A stretch of 64,000 nucleotides of DNA from Boswellia sacra (Eukaryota > Streptophyta > Magnoliopsida > Sapindales > Burseraceae), in NCBI GenBank assembly GCA_013180625.2, contig SNVD02010278.1, forward strand, positions 1 through 64,000, read 5' to 3'. The notes below the pieces were generated by a model. It worked only from the letters and a program-made list of their open reading frames with translations. It did no database searches and was not told the DNA's origin. Positions within the stretch are counted from its first letter, which is position 1, and the number at the start of each line of letters is the position of its first letter. A program made the translations under genes and the position numbers. Of the stretch, positions 46,415 through 58,779 are shown piece by piece.

Positions 46415-47703
46415 ACTTTTTTTTGGAGAAAAAAAATTGAACCATGATAAAAGGAGATGATTCAATTTATAAATAGAGTATATGTACATATAAAACATTG
46501 AAGAAAGGTTATTATAATTTATTTAATATAATTTAGAGAGTATATTTATACTATCAATTAAAAATATTAGAGTATAAAGTAAGATAATGAATAATTCATT
46601 TAAGTAAAAGTTTAAACTTCACATTTTTTTTAAAGGAAAAAAGGGAGATAAAATTAGAAAAATAATTTTCTTTAAAAAATAATAAAGAGAAAATGTATTT
46701 AAAAATGTGTGGATTTTTAGAAAATTTAAGAAACACTATTAAAGAATTTTAGAAAATTTGCTTCTCCCCAGCTCAGTTGACTTTGACCCTAACAAGTGAT
46801 AGCAGGTTGATTGGTTCATCACTTAAATTAAATATTTTAAGATAAATATTAAGAAAGAGTAGAATTATACATAATTTGACAGGTCTAAAATGATATTTAG
46901 GGGTTGCAATATTTCTATTATTTTATCCTGGTGCACCATAATTTTTTTTTGTTAAGAAGGAGGACGTCACCAGAATAACAGCGAAGGACTACCCTCTGGT
47001 ATGTCTATCATTTTGGGCCTGGTTTCTCTCTTTTCATTGGGGCTAATTAAGCCCGAAACAATTCCAAATTCTATTGTGATTAAGCCCAAAACAAGAAACC
47101 CATCTGTATGAAAAGAGAACTGTCAATTTGCTAAATGGGCCATGCAGGTTTCATCTGGAAACTCCTCAAAGGCTTCTTTCTTTCCTCACCCGCGAGAAAG
47201 CCTCAACGCTTCTCAAGTTCTATTACTTTTGGCGTTAGGAGTGGAAATAGAATAAGTATGAACCCCTAATAAATGATATGAACCACAAATAAAATGAATA
47301 AGAATTAAAAAAAATTCCAAGTTTTGACATTTGAAATTTTGATTGGTAAAAGGAAAAGGAGAGGTGTAAATCAGTTTGGATAAGATTAAGAGTAAATTTA
47401 TGAATTTTTAAACATAACAAGGTTGTATGGATATTATATTTATGTTTAATAGGGCTAATATTTGGTATTAAGGTGGTTTATAAAATAAATCCTAATATTT
47501 TAAATCTAGAAATGGGTTTATTAATTGAGTAGGTGTATTAATTTAAAAAAAGTACAAATAACCCCACCCACAAATAATGGTTTATTATTATGGAAAGCAT
47601 ATATTTTTTATATAAAATTATTCTTGCGTTGAGATTGTGACCACAGCATTATAAGAACAATAATACTAATTATTTTATTAAAAAATTAATCATTACTAAC
47701 TTT
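46415..47703. other. Spacer before viral piece A, no gene seen
   Basis: AT-rich, with a slightly GC-richer patch at 46970-47240. No open frame of note. Confidence 0.4.
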
Positions 47704-47769
47704 AAATCTGAGCATACTTCTTGTTTAAATTTATTTTCTATTTCTTCTATATCATTTTTAATATTAGGT
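47704..47769 (-). pseudogene. Endogenous caulimovirid piece A (left part): start of RT region
   Basis: Sixty-six bases are almost identical to 54568-54633 of piece B, the protease-RT linker. The piece is cut on its left by unrelated DNA and on its right by CACTA 5. Confidence 0.85.
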
Positions 47770-47794
47770 CACTACAAGAAAATGGGCTTTTTAC

Positions 47795-48052
47795 GGCGGA
47801 TCAAAACCGCGGTAAAAAACCCTCTACGGCGGACATACGGCGGTTTAAACCCGCCGTATAAAATGGCGTCGTAAAAACTAATTTTACTTTTTACCGCGGA
47901 CTCGGCCCGCCGTAAAATGATTTTTACCGCAGGTAGAACGCCTGCAGTAGAAATTTGTGGTCTGGTGGAAAGTTACTTACCGCGGGCTCTAGGCCCGCCG
48001 TAAAAAGTCTACAATGAAAATTTACTGCAGGCTTGTGCCCGCAGTAAAAGGT
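47795..48052. repeat. Subterminal repeats of CACTA 5, left
   Basis: Repeated 'ttttaccgcgg' / 'cccgccgtaaaa' dyads, about six. Confidence 0.87.
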
Positions 48053-49786
48053 CCTTTCTTAAACATGAGCAGCACGTTCATCTTTTGAGCTGTGCATGAA
48101 ATCTTAATTTAATTTCCTTGCTATAATTCCTCTTTTACGTTGGAGTCCAGTTCACGTCCCATGTTAGAAGCCATGTGAATGTTTGCTTAATGTGGAGCCG
48201 TATGAGCGTAGCCATGCTGAAACAATGTGAAGCCAACTTCGTTCATATGAAGCCATAAGCTTAGCTGGAGCCATGAATTTGTTTCATTTTGTGTAAGCCA
48301 TGTGAGTGTTTATTTTAATCCTTGTGTATGATAGTGCCTAGGTGCGACTAAGTTGTTGGTATGCCTTAGTGGCCACTTTAAATAATGAGAAAAATTGTAA
48401 TGCATGGCAGTCTTGTTTTGGATGCGCATGAAGTGTCTCCTTCGTGAAGAGTTCTTTAAGAACTCGTGTTAAGTTCTGAAGAAGCTTACAGCTTCTTCTT
48501 GATTCAAGTCCTAAAGAATAGACAGACATTGTTTAACAAACAAATCAGCAATAAATGAACTCAACCTTTTTATTGTTAAAATTATGTCAGTAGAACTAAA
48601 TTAAAAGAAAACTCTTCAATCCCCAACCATAACATAGGAAACAAAAAGTTGTAACATGAAACTAAATCCTGGGGCTTAATTGACAAATAAATTAGCATAC
48701 AGCATCCATTAGAGAAGAATGAGAAAGATCTTCCTTTGAATCCAGTTCATTGCTCTCTTGCCTATAAACAAAAAATATGTATATATTTGTAAACAACAGA
48801 ATACAACTCTTAAGTCACATAGTATGACTTTACGAAACCTTCATAGTATAACTCACATATAACTTAAGTAAACTGACAACATTATTTATTTCATTCACTG
48901 GGAATTAATAATCAAACAAGTCCTCAAAACCAAGAATAGCATGTTAACTTGACTCTTTAAGTCCTGAATAGGCGTATAAAGTCAATATCTTCCTGTATAT
49001 ACTAACTGAATTTAGAAACTAATAGTTCAGACAGTTGAAACCAAGTGATAATAAAAGTGAACATGCATTGATATTAAAATTGGTACTCCATATAAACTCT
49101 GAAGATATGCAAAACTACTTGTTCAACTCATAAATTTCAGACTATTATTATTATTTACAATTTTCAGATAAGGTCAATTTCCTCCTGTTACCACTGATTG
49201 AATTTAGAAACTAAATCTAACATGCAAAAATAATTAATAATAGAAGTGAATATCAGGTGATATCAGGTGCTGGCCTTGAAGAAGTTCCCGCCTGATTAAA
49301 AAAATTGTCCAGTAAACAGGTTAACAAAGCAACAAATATGAAGCAGATCTAAATGGGCAAATTTAGCCTGAATTCTTTGCCTCAACTATAGTACAATTCA
49401 GCTAAGAAGTGATTGCAAATTACATTTTTCTTAACAGAAAAAGTCCTATTCCAAATAGGACAAGAAATTTGCCTACATTAATTTACCATAACCATCAGCC
49501 AAGTATCCAACAGTTTAGATTCATGATTTTGGCCGATGGGGGGGATTTTGAAGAACCTAAAAAGCAAGACTGACACCATTCCATATTTGATACTTAAACT
49601 TTTACAATTTACAATTTAATTGTTTGACAGTCTTCTTTTCGAAATTGACAAGCCATAATAGGGGTGCGGGAGTATCAATTCTGTTTTCTTTATCATTGCT
49701 ACTTAACAATTTCATAGATATAGTCTTTTGATTCTAAAACTTTTCTTTTGTAACAGTAATTAGTCAAAGAAAAGCATGATGCTTAC
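48053..49786. other. CACTA 5 interior, left
   Basis: A motif 'gaagccatgtgaa' recurs near 48165-48300. Otherwise intron-like AT-rich DNA; no exon recognised. Confidence 0.45.
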
Positions 49787-49906
49787 CATGCCTGAGATTT
49801 GTTCACTAATGTAGGTCAATGATCTCAACATAGCTTCAAGTGTGTCATTGGTAAGCTGAAATTTCGCATCAATTTCTCCTGAAGGAGACTTGGTATAATC
49901 TTGCAA
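49787..49906 (-). pseudogene. Captured COMM-domain-like exon
   Basis: A 120-nt exon between a TTTACAG acceptor and GTAAGC donor reads [20 protein letters not shown] and [20 protein letters not shown], fully open. The 'F-x-L-T-x-x-T-L-E-x-M-L-x-x-L-x-x-I-x-x-Q' pattern fits the end of a COMM domain, but I hold this family call loosely. The surrounding DNA looks like intron. Confidence 0.5.
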
Positions 49907-50729
49907 CTGTAAAAAGAAGTAGTATATGAAATATGGAAACATCCATGGGAAAAATTTGATAAACTTTTTGTCAAACCAATAATATTTACCAAAACAATAG
50001 GGTTAAGCTGTAGAGCACTGAACTATTTGAACTAAATGGAAAGGCTGTAGTCCCAGGCTCTGAAGATATTTGAGACTGAGATCAGGGATTCTAGTACATG
50101 TAGAAGCACAGAAATGATTACAGGAAAAAATCATTATCTTTTATGACACAGTCCTAATCCTACTTCAATAAAATGTAAACAAAAGTTGCTTTCTCCAGCA
50201 TGCCAGGGAAAGCAATCAGAAAAATGCTCCAATTGCATACCCTCTGCAAGTATTTACCCATGTTTTCATCAATCTAAAGTCAAATTCTCATCTTGGCCTT
50301 ATGCATTTAGCAGCAGAAACCTAGACAGCGGTGATTCTAGGATAATATGCATGGTAAGAATGACATAAAACTCAATTTCATAGCAGCAATGCTTCTTGGA
50401 CAGTACATTTGATTGATGTAGATAATAGTAACCTAAATAGTCAAGAAAACATAGCCCTAGAAATGCATCAGACTATTAATGTGACTCTACTTAGAAGATC
50501 TAGGAGAAACATCAGACCATCTTAGAGGTAATCCTCTTCATTAAATTACATATTGTTGACTGACAGAGAAGAACCAGAGTATTATGCATAGAGACAAAGA
50601 TTTAAGCAGAAGAAAAAGAAATACCCAGATCAGAATTTGCCAAAAGAAAGAAAAAAACAGTGTGTACATGCAATGCACAGACATGCATTTGATAAATACC
50701 CAGATCAGGGGTTTGAAAGAAAAACCTAC

Positions 50730-50849
50730 CTGATAAGCAGAAGTCGTAACTCCAAATACGAAGTTGGGAGGGAAGTCAGTTCGAGATGCTTGTTTGTTAT
50801 TTGACTCATCTTCTTCACTGCCCTTCAAAACATGTTCCTTCTTTGCCAT
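50730..50849 (-). pseudogene. Captured GH1 beta-glucosidase exon 1
   Basis: ATG at 50847-50849: MAKKEHVLKGSEEDE, then SRTDFPPNFVFGVTTSAYQ and a GTAGGT donor. FPPNFVFGxxTSAYQ is the N-terminal GH1 signature and TSAYQ|(IEG) is the usual first exon boundary in plant BGLU genes. No signal peptide, as in cytosolic BGLU42-like members. No later exon is present. A (CT)n tract lies just upstream (50848-50875). Confidence 0.85.
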
Positions 50850-51083
50850 CTCCCTCTCTCTCGCTCTCTCTTTATCTGCAATGCATTCTTATTCACAATC
50901 AATTGTAGATGTATAGTGGTGATTAATCACAGACATGACATGACATGACTTTGCGGAGAAAAATTAATTAATCAAGACCATCTCTTGCATTATATAGAAT
51001 AGAAAGAAAGACGGGGTGCATGTAACTCTCACTCTCCTCCTTCCGTGATTTACCAAGACTTACAATTCAACTTTGTGAATTAC

Positions 51084-51128
<45 letters not shown>
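51084..51128. repeat. (AAT)n microsatellite
   Basis: About 15 uninterrupted trinucleotides. Confidence 0.95.
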
Positions 51129-51189
51129 TGCATATAGATCTGATTCTGATTCCTTATTAGATCTGTAAAAGAAAAAAGCATGGCCAAGG

Positions 51190-51590
51190 TATTCAAATAA
51201 TACCATCTCCGCCAACATCTCTGCCACCATCCCCCAGGTCCACGAGCTTGAGCAGGTCTTCAAGCGCTTCGACGTCAACGGCAATGGCAAGATCTTGGCC
51301 TCAAAGCTCGGCTCTATCATGTCTAGCCTCGGCCACAAGGCCATCGACAAGAAGCTCGACAAGATGATGCTGAAAATCGACTCCGACGGCGATGGCTTCA
51401 TTGACTTCAAGGAGTTCGTCGAGCTGAACACCAAGGGCGTCGATTCTAAGGAGATTATGGAGAATTTGAAGGACGCCTTCTCCGTTTACGACATCGATGG
51501 TATGATTGTAAGATCGCAGAGTGCCGAAAATGATAAGCAGAGTGGACAGCGACGGCGATGGGACGATTGATTTTGAGGTGTGAGATTGGA
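51190..51590 (+). pseudogene. Captured calmodulin-like (CML) EF-hand gene fragment
   Basis: GC-rich against its surroundings. Frame from 51190: HELEQVFKRFDVNGNGK (EF-hand 1), LGSIMSSLGHKA, DSDGDGFIDFKEFVEL (EF-hand 2), then DAFSVYDIDG, where EF-hand 3 breaks off through an internal deletion. The remaining EF-hand 4, DSDGDGTIDFE, follows in another frame (about 51545-51580). Closest to CML23/24/25-type proteins by recall. EF-hand 1 keeps D and N ligands. Opposite strand to the other two cargos in this element. A (ATA)n microsatellite at 51084-51128 marks its left side. Confidence 0.85.
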
Positions 51591-51849
51591 GAGGGAATTT
51601 GAGAGATTTACGTTAGGGATTTGAGAGGGAAGGACGAGAGAAGGGCGGAGAAGGATGCAGAAAAAAATTGAATTAAAAAATGATTTATATATTAAATGGG
51701 CTATTTACTGCAGGCCTTGGCAAATGCAGTAAAAGCCTATTATTTTTGCTGGGGGTGTGGTAGCCCGCCACATAATTAGAGTTTTTACAGTATTTTTTAA
51801 AGCCCACGGTAAATAATTGTAGTAAAAAACTCATTTTGTAGTAGTGGGT

Positions 51850-52170
51850 TTTTCTAATTGTTCTTCGATTCTTTTATATTTAGTTTCTTTTTGGAGATAA
51901 TTAATATGATTTTGTTTATTAATTAGTAAATTAATTTGTTTAGTAATTGTATTTTGTTGTAATTGATGAATTTCTCTAGTATCTATTGCTGATAAAAATT
52001 TAAAACTTATTTTTGTTCCCATAATTTTAGTATGAATTCCTTAATTATCAACTTTAAATGGATATATTTCTGTTAAAAACGGAGTACCTAAAATGATGTT
52101 TTGACTAAGATTTTTTATAAATATAAATGTTGTTTTAAAACAATATCCTTGATTACATATTTTAACTTTT
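51850..52170 (-). pseudogene. Endogenous caulimovirid piece A (right part): protease end and linker
   Basis: Close copy of 54633-54950 (minus-strand text IILGTPFLTEIYPFKV-like and GTKISFKFLSAID). It ends at 52166-52171, where it meets the 3' end of ORF2 of piece B across a few shared bases. Confidence 0.83.
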
Positions 52171-53190
52171 GGGCTTGACTGAAGATTGAATGGGCTTCTT
52201 TCCTGATTTGATCCATTGCTTGATATTTTGAACTGAACATCTTAAAATATCATATTTATCCCATCACTTAATACGAAATTCTCTAACTAGTGACAAATAG
52301 CAATTTGAATAATAAGGCTCAATAGTATATGACCAGGATAAAATCCATGGAATTTGAAAATCTATATGAAAACTAATTTGCTAGACAAAAGGTTGGTTTG
52401 GAGTATCAGCATGTTTTTTGTAATAAGGAAATGATAGTTGATTAAGCTATTCTAGATATATTGTTGGGTTAGGTCCTAAATAATACCACCATTCTAAAAA
52501 CCAAGATGGATAAAACTTTTGACATCTAGTATCAAAATGAATAAACCATGAATGATCAAACGTTCTAAGGAAAAACATATTGAACCAAGCTTTTTGATAA
52601 TCTACATAATTATAACCATTTGGTTCATAAGGAATTGAGAAAGAAACATTGGTCCAGATAGATTGGGTACCAAATTCTCTAGGGGTTTTGACTTTCTTTA
52701 TTTTACAAGTTGAGTAAGAAATTTGATCAGGATTTTTGGGATCTTTATGATGAACTATTTCTACGCTATCAGTATCTACTAGAATTAACTCATAAAATTG
52801 ACGATTTTTCGATGGATTATCTATAGTAAATTGACAATCGGGAAGGAATAACCTTTGAGTAAGAGATTTTAATTCAACTAAAGAAACTGACTTGGTATAC
52901 TGAGTAACTTGGAGATGTTGACGTTGACTCTTGGTTATGTAATTAAACTTTTGAGCAGACGATCCTGTCTGGGTAGATGACCCAGTTGCTAATTGAGTAG
53001 TTGGTTGAGTAGATGACCCTGCTACAGCTTGAGAAAATGATAAAGGAGGATATTAAGCTAAAACTGAATAAGTATTTGCAATTGGGACTTTACCCACACC
53101 TGCAACTTAAATAGACTGATTAGTTTTTGCCATGATATAATCACTAGCCTTCATAATCTTTTTGTCTGACATTTTGACTATTCTCACCAA
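52167..53190 (-). pseudogene. Caulimovirid ORF2 (piece B), unknown function, broken
   Basis: Several frames are needed to follow it. Segments seen include SDKKIMKASDYIMAKTN, YITKSQRQHLQVTQYTK, NPSKNRQFYELILVDTD, YSTCKIKKVKTPREF, YNYVDYQKAWFNMFFLR and YPSWFLEWWYYLGP. Piece C keeps the same blocks. The aromatic-rich C-terminal half recurs in endogenous caulimovirids of many plants; I know no assigned role. Stops occur about every 30-100 codons. Confidence 0.7.
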
Positions 53191-53195
53191 GTGTT

Positions 53196-53695
53196 TCACT
53201 CTCTGATCTTGTCCTGTAAAAATTCTCTTGTTAAGAAATCTGAAATAGAATTACTTTCTCCTTTAATAGATTCAATTTCAAAATTAAATACGGATAAAAT
53301 TGCTTGCCATCTTGCGAAGATTTGTTTAGAAACTAAACTTTTAACATCTTTTTGTAAAACTTCTTTTGCAGATTTGCAATCAATGCGGAGTAAATATGCT
53401 TTGTTAACTAAATCATCTTGAAATTTTGTATGCATAAAACAATTGATAAAATTTCTTTTTTAATAGTTGAATAATTCTTGTGTGGTCCGACCCATAATCT
53501 TGAATGATACCTAACTAAGTCTTCTTTATTTGACTCAGGTAGTTTTTGCTTAAGAAAACCTCTATATCCTATTTCAGAAACATCTGTTTCTATAATCATA
53601 AATGCATCAAGATGTGGAATACCTAAGCAAGGAAGTGTTTTGACTTTTTCTTTCAGGATTTTGATTATTTTAATATGTTCATCTGTCCAGGGCAA
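53196..53695 (-). pseudogene. Caulimovirid RNase H (piece B)
   Basis: IETDVSEIGYRG holds the first catalytic D; NYSTIKKEILSIVLC the E; RIDCKSAKEVL the second D; NSISDFLTREF the last D. A frameshift near 53420-53440 separates the two halves. Confidence 0.85.
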
Positions 53696-53699
53696 ATGA

Positions 53700-54570
53700 T
53701 TCTTTTGAAGTATTTGATATGAAGGTTTGCATAATTTCTTAAGATTTAGAAAGAAATCTGAGACATAATTTAAAGATCCTAAGAATCTTTGTAATTGATT
53801 TTTGTCCTTAATTTCATCTGAAAATTTATCAGCAAATTCTATTGCTCTTTGAATAGGTTTTATTGTTCCTTGATATATGTCATATCCTAAAAATCTTACT
53901 TTTGTTGAATAATTTCATTTAGGGGGCAGAAATTACTAGACCATTTTTCTTGACTACATAAAAGAATGTTTTTAAATGTTTAAAATGTTGTTCTATTGCT
54001 TCAGAAAAGACTAATATGTCATCTATATATACAATAATGAATTTTGTATAAGGGTTGAATATATCATTCATAATATGTTGAAATTCAGATAGAGCATTTT
54101 TTAATCCAAATGGCATTACATTCCATTCATAATGCCCAAATGGAACTGTAAAAACTATTTTATATCTGTTTTATTCTGCAATTTGAACTTGCCAAAATCC
54201 ACTTTTCATCTCAAATTTTAAAAATAATATTGCATTTTAAAGTCTTTTAACTAAATCTCTTTTATTAGGAATAGGATGCCTAATCCATTGTAACACTTTG
54301 TTTAAAGGTTTGTAATTGATTACTAATCTTGGAACTCCTCTTTCTATTTCAGGTTTTTTATTTACATAAAACGTTGCACAACTCCAAGGTGATTTTGATT
54401 CTCTTATTAATTTTTTTTAATAAGTCTTTTATTTCTTCTTGGTAATGTTGTAGTAATTCTTGATTCGTTTGTATTGGTCTAACTTTTGTTGGAATTTGTT
54501 TTCATTTAATTCTTTAATATATGGTAAAGTAACTATATGTTTCTTTATATCCCAAAATTGATTAGGCAAA
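53700..54570 (-). pseudogene. Caulimovirid reverse transcriptase (piece B)
   Basis: Active-site YIDD at 54018-54029 with flanking MPFGLKNALSEFQHIMND and KFIIVY, and the primer-grip region beyond. Fingers (SWSCATFYVNKK-like, RLVINYKPLNK) are readable with frame changes around 54180-54420. Loss of frame at several points prevents a product. Confidence 0.85.
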
Positions 54571-55230
54571 TCTGAGCATACTTCTTGTTTAAATTTATTT
54601 TCTATTTCTTCTATATCATCTTTAATATTAGGTTTTTCTAATTGTTCTTCAATTCTTTTATATTTAATTTCTTTTGTAGATAATTAATATGATTTTGTTT
54701 ATTAATTATTAAATTTATTTGTTTAGTAATTGTATTTGTTGTAATTGATGAATTTCTCTAGTATCTATTGCTGATAAAAATTTAAAACTTATTTTTGTTC
54801 CCATAATTTCAGAATGAATTCCTTGATTATCAACTTTAAATGGATATATTTGTGTTAAAAACGGAGTACCTAAAATGATGTTTTGACTAAGATTTTTTAC
54901 TAATATAAATGTTGTTTTAAAACAATATCCTTGATTACGTATTTTAACTTTTGATAATTTATAATTAATTTCTAAATTCATTCCATTTGCACCACGTAAT
55001 CTTTCAGAAGTTTTTTCATAATATTTTGTTGGAATAAGACCTTCTCTAATACAATTTTGTCAGCTCCCGAATCTACTAAAGCAATTGCTTCTATTTGTAA
55101 ATAATTATCTATATGTAATAATATTCCTATATACCATTTTTGATAATTAATTTTGTCTACTATTTGTACATAATCTTCTTCTATTCGTGAACTAGAACTT
55201 GATCATTTTTATTTTGTAATTCAAGTATAG
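54571..55230 (-). pseudogene. Caulimovirid protease (piece B)
   Basis: Catalytic triad region LVDSGAD at about 55064-55084, followed after a frameshift by NLEINYKLSKVKIRNQG and NIILGTPFLTQIYPF (54715-54981), a retropepsin-like fold. Confidence 0.82.
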
Positions 55231-55585
55231 TTAATCTTGTTTGAGTTTGAAGTTGTTCTAATTGTTGATTTTGAATTTCTTTTTTAATTTCTTTTATTTG
55301 TTCTTTTAAATTTCTAATTTCTTGTTGTAATTCTCCTGTAGTAACTTGTTTAAATAAAGTTTGTGATGGATATTTATCCCATATTTTATTTAAACTAAAT
55401 GTTCTGGAGTTTTAATTTTACTTTCTTGTTCTAATATTTCTTTTAATCTCATTAAATATTCTCTTTTTATGTTTGGATCTTCAATTTTATCAATAATATC
55501 TAGTAAAAATTGTTTATCATTATTTTTAGTAATTACATTAATTTGTTTACAATTGCATATTCCTTCTGTACAACTTAAAGATTCA

Positions 55586-55966
55586 TTAAGTATAGTCAGT
55601 ATCTTGCATATCTAGAATATCATTATCTTCATTATCACTAATGCTAGATTCTTGACTAGATTGTTCACTAAATAATAATTTATTAATTTTATTTTTTAAT
55701 TCATATTGATCATTTAAAAGTTCATTGACTTTATTCTTTTTACATTGTTTTGATGTATGACCGGATTGTTTATAATTCCAACATATTAATTGCTTTTTAG
55801 ACTTTGAATAATTCTTCTTAGGTTTATATTTTTTCTTATTCTTCTTATAGTATTGATTATCAAATTGATTTTTATAAAATTTTTTTGATTTATTTTTCTT
55901 ATATTTCTTTGAGTATGATGGTGGTCTAAGATTTTCATTACCATATTGTTCACATAATAATCCCAT
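55586..55966 (-). pseudogene. Caulimovirid nucleocapsid zinc-knuckle segment (piece B)
   Basis: Very lysine- and tyrosine-rich (RPPSYSKKYKKNKSKKF) with the knuckle CWNYKQSGHTSKQC. The second cysteine is tyrosine, so the CCHC site is lost here; piece C keeps it. An acidic tail follows (SISDNEDNDILDMQDTD). Confidence 0.87.
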
Positions 55967-55969
55967 AGT

Positions 55970-57525
55970 TTTGCCAAAACTTTCTATTTTTCTTTTTTCT
56001 TTTTGTTCTTGACATATTGCTAATCCTTCTTTTTTAATAAAAACAAATAATTGACCATATGTTATATTATCCCAAGGAATTGAATTTTCTTCTGTTATTT
56101 CTGTTAATTTATTGATTATTTTTTCATAAAAGAATGTTGGTAATCCTGTAATTAATCTCTCTTTCCAGAAAGAAGCATTGCTGTCTTGTCTCTTGAATAT
56201 ATTTGTTAAAAATATATCTTTATACCATCTGAAATCTCCTAAGGTTGGACATCTAAGATTTGTTAGAATTATTTTTGAACTAGCTAATTTCTCTTTAGGA
56301 TTTCCTATGAAATGAATTGAAATCGTATATATTAATACTTCTACAGCATTTTGAGTTTCTTGAATAGTTACAAACCCATCTTCGTCTTCTACTTGAGTTT
56401 TTTTTCTACATGATTAAGTATGATTTGCTGATTATTAAATCCTATACAATTATCCTACCAATATTTCAATGATCCTGTAAAACCTACTACTAATAGCTTA
56501 GCAGTCTCATGATCACTTGTTTTATAAGCTTTATATGCAGGGGATGTCATACCCATTTCTTGTAAAGTATTCATTATTTCATATTCTGATTTTCCATCTA
56601 TGTTCCATTCATAAATTGAATCACCTGAATATTTATTGGAAATAAATTGTTCTCTTTCTTCATACATTAAATCTGGTGGAGTAGGTCTTGGATAATATGT
56701 TCTTGTAGAGGCTTGTTTCCATTTATTTTTTTTAGTTATTTTGTTTATTTCATCAATATTTTCAGATGTTGTAATAGATTGAGTATCACTTTGCTGATTT
56801 AGAACTTTAATATTAATATTATTAGAAGTACTTGGCAATATCTTAAGTTTTTGATGTATTTGATAAATTAAATCTATTTTAGGAAGTTTTATTGGTGTAT
56901 TGTTATGTTAAACTGGTTTAAATAGTGGCAGAGATATATCTTGAGAATATGTTACAGATTGTTTTAATTTAATATTATCAATTTGATCTTTTATTCTTGT
57001 AACTTGTTTAGACACGGTATGCGATAATTGATTATGAAAATTATTTTGTTCATAAGTTTTTTTAATATCACCTAAAGTTGCAGTTTCATTATCTGGTCTA
57101 TTCGATCATTTTTTAAATGGGGTTGCTAAGATTTCCGCATCATTTGTTTTAATCTTAATTTGTTCTAAAGGTGGATGTATTGATTGAATTATTCCATGTT
57201 ACGTAATTTCCTATTTTTTAAATTCATTTGTTTGTACATTATTATGTTGACTTTTCTGAGGTAGTTGTATATTTTGTTTTGATGCAGACGTGTTAAACCA
57301 TATAAAGAAAGGAATATTAATTTTTAATTTTTTTCATTTCATTATACCATTCTTCTCTAATTTCTTCAGTTTTTTATTTAGTAAATGTGCTAGAATACCA
57401 TTTTCCTTTAAAATTATTTTCTTTTTGTAAAAAATCATTTCTTAAATATTCTTTATTTATTTCAAAGTCTTCTTTTTGAATAGTGTTAATAGTTTGAAAG
57501 TCTCATTGTGTATGTGACATTGGTG
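55970..57525 (-). pseudogene. Caulimovirid coat-protein region (piece B)
   Basis: Best part is 56455-56838 with YYPRPTPPDLMYEER, IYEWNIDGKSEYEIMNTL and VGFTGSLKYW. Downstream text matches piece C's coat protein (RCPTLGDFRWYKD, WKERLITGLPTFF). The N-terminal 500 bp and the region near 56400-56460 carry stops and frameshifts. Confidence 0.82.
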
Positions 57526-57529
57526 GTGA

Positions 57530-58549
57530 TTAGTTAACTAGTTTTGCTACACGTGTTGTATAATTTATTGAATAAGCAAGATTATTATTTACTTCACTTG
57601 CTTGTGTACTTTTATAATTAAAACTACTAGATTTTGGTAATGAAAACGAACTTCTTGCAAATTTAATATCATAATAACTTAGTGAAGTTTCTCCTATTCT
57701 TAAATAATTAAATCTTAATAATATTTTTCCTTCTGCATTTTGAGTAATTTGTGCTATTTCTTTTTGTGCTATATTTCTAGGTGATAATGGATTATCTATC
57801 ATCCATACTTCTAGTATAGTAATTTCATTCCATTTAACTAATTTTGGTGTATAAGTTGATGTTGGAGTATTTTCTTCTATTTCTACTGTTAATATTGTAG
57901 TTTCTCCTTTAGTGTCTTGCAATCTACATCTTGGATTAAATTCTGAACTAGTTTGTTTAAAATATATTCTATAGAGTAATAACTACCCATGCCTGTTTTG
58001 TGTAAAAATTGATTCTGGCAAATATATATTTAAAACTAATATATCTAATATTGTTGGATCATGCAGACTAACTTGAAAATTTGGAGCACAATTAAAATAA
58101 ATAGCACCATTACAAAGGTTTGACTAAACTACTCCTAATAATGAATCTTGAAATTTTAATAATGTTTTATCTCTTAATAGCATTAATGCTGGAGAATCTA
58201 TTCCTATTTTTTATAATGGTTTGATAGCTATTTGTATTAGTCCGAAATGTATATAATTAAATCCTTTTTGTTTATAATTTTCTATAGCTAATTGACTAAG
58301 TAATATTATTTCTTCAAATTCATTTTGTAAAGTTAAAGTTTCTTCATGTTCTTTTATTGAATAAGCAGTTTTAAAATCAAATGTTCCTATTTCATATATA
58401 CTATTTGGTGGAATGCTAGGTAATGTATTTTTGTTTAAACTTTGTTTAATATTAATAATTTTTGTCATTATTTCTCTTGAACTAATTATTTTGGACGTTT
58501 TTCTAGATTTAGAATTTAGATATTTTCTAACTGAAGATGTCATTTTCAA
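57530..58549 (-). pseudogene. Caulimovirid movement protein (piece B)
   Basis: Starts MTSSVRKYLNSKS near 58543. Typical 30K-type core: YIHFGLIQIAIKPL, LMLLRDKTLLKFQDSLLG and FNCAPNFQVSLHD across a stop near 58211, then FNPRCRLQDTKGETTI, YTPKLVKWNEITI and FARSSFSLPKSSS (57530-57922). Such proteins open plasmodesmata for cell-to-cell spread. Broken in at least three places. Confidence 0.82.
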
Positions 58550-58779
58550 ATTATTAATAACTTCAAATTTTAGTAGATAATCTTCTTAGGACAAGATGGC
58601 TATGGGAACACCTAGGCTTACCAACGGTTTTACGCTTTTCACTCCTAGCTACCGGGAACACCTGACTTGCCAACGTATACACAATTCTCACTGCTACCCT
58701 TCCCTATCCTTAGAATTTTATTTACTAAAATTCTCTATTACTAATAATTCTTCAATAGTATCTATTGTCAGAATTTTCT

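Larger units (their letters stand above)
47770..51846. mobile_element. CACTA 5, non-autonomous, 4077 bp, inside viral piece A
   Basis: Left end CACTACAAGAAAATGGGC, right end (minus) CACTACTACAAAATGAG; GGT is duplicated at 47767-47769 and 51847-51849. Piece A continues on the other side, so the insertion is younger than the virus. Subterminal repeats with 'taccgcgg..cccgccgtaaa' fill 47795-48050 and, degraded, 51700-51830. Cargo: COMM-domain-like exon, GH1 exon 1 and a calmodulin-like fragment. Confidence 0.9.
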
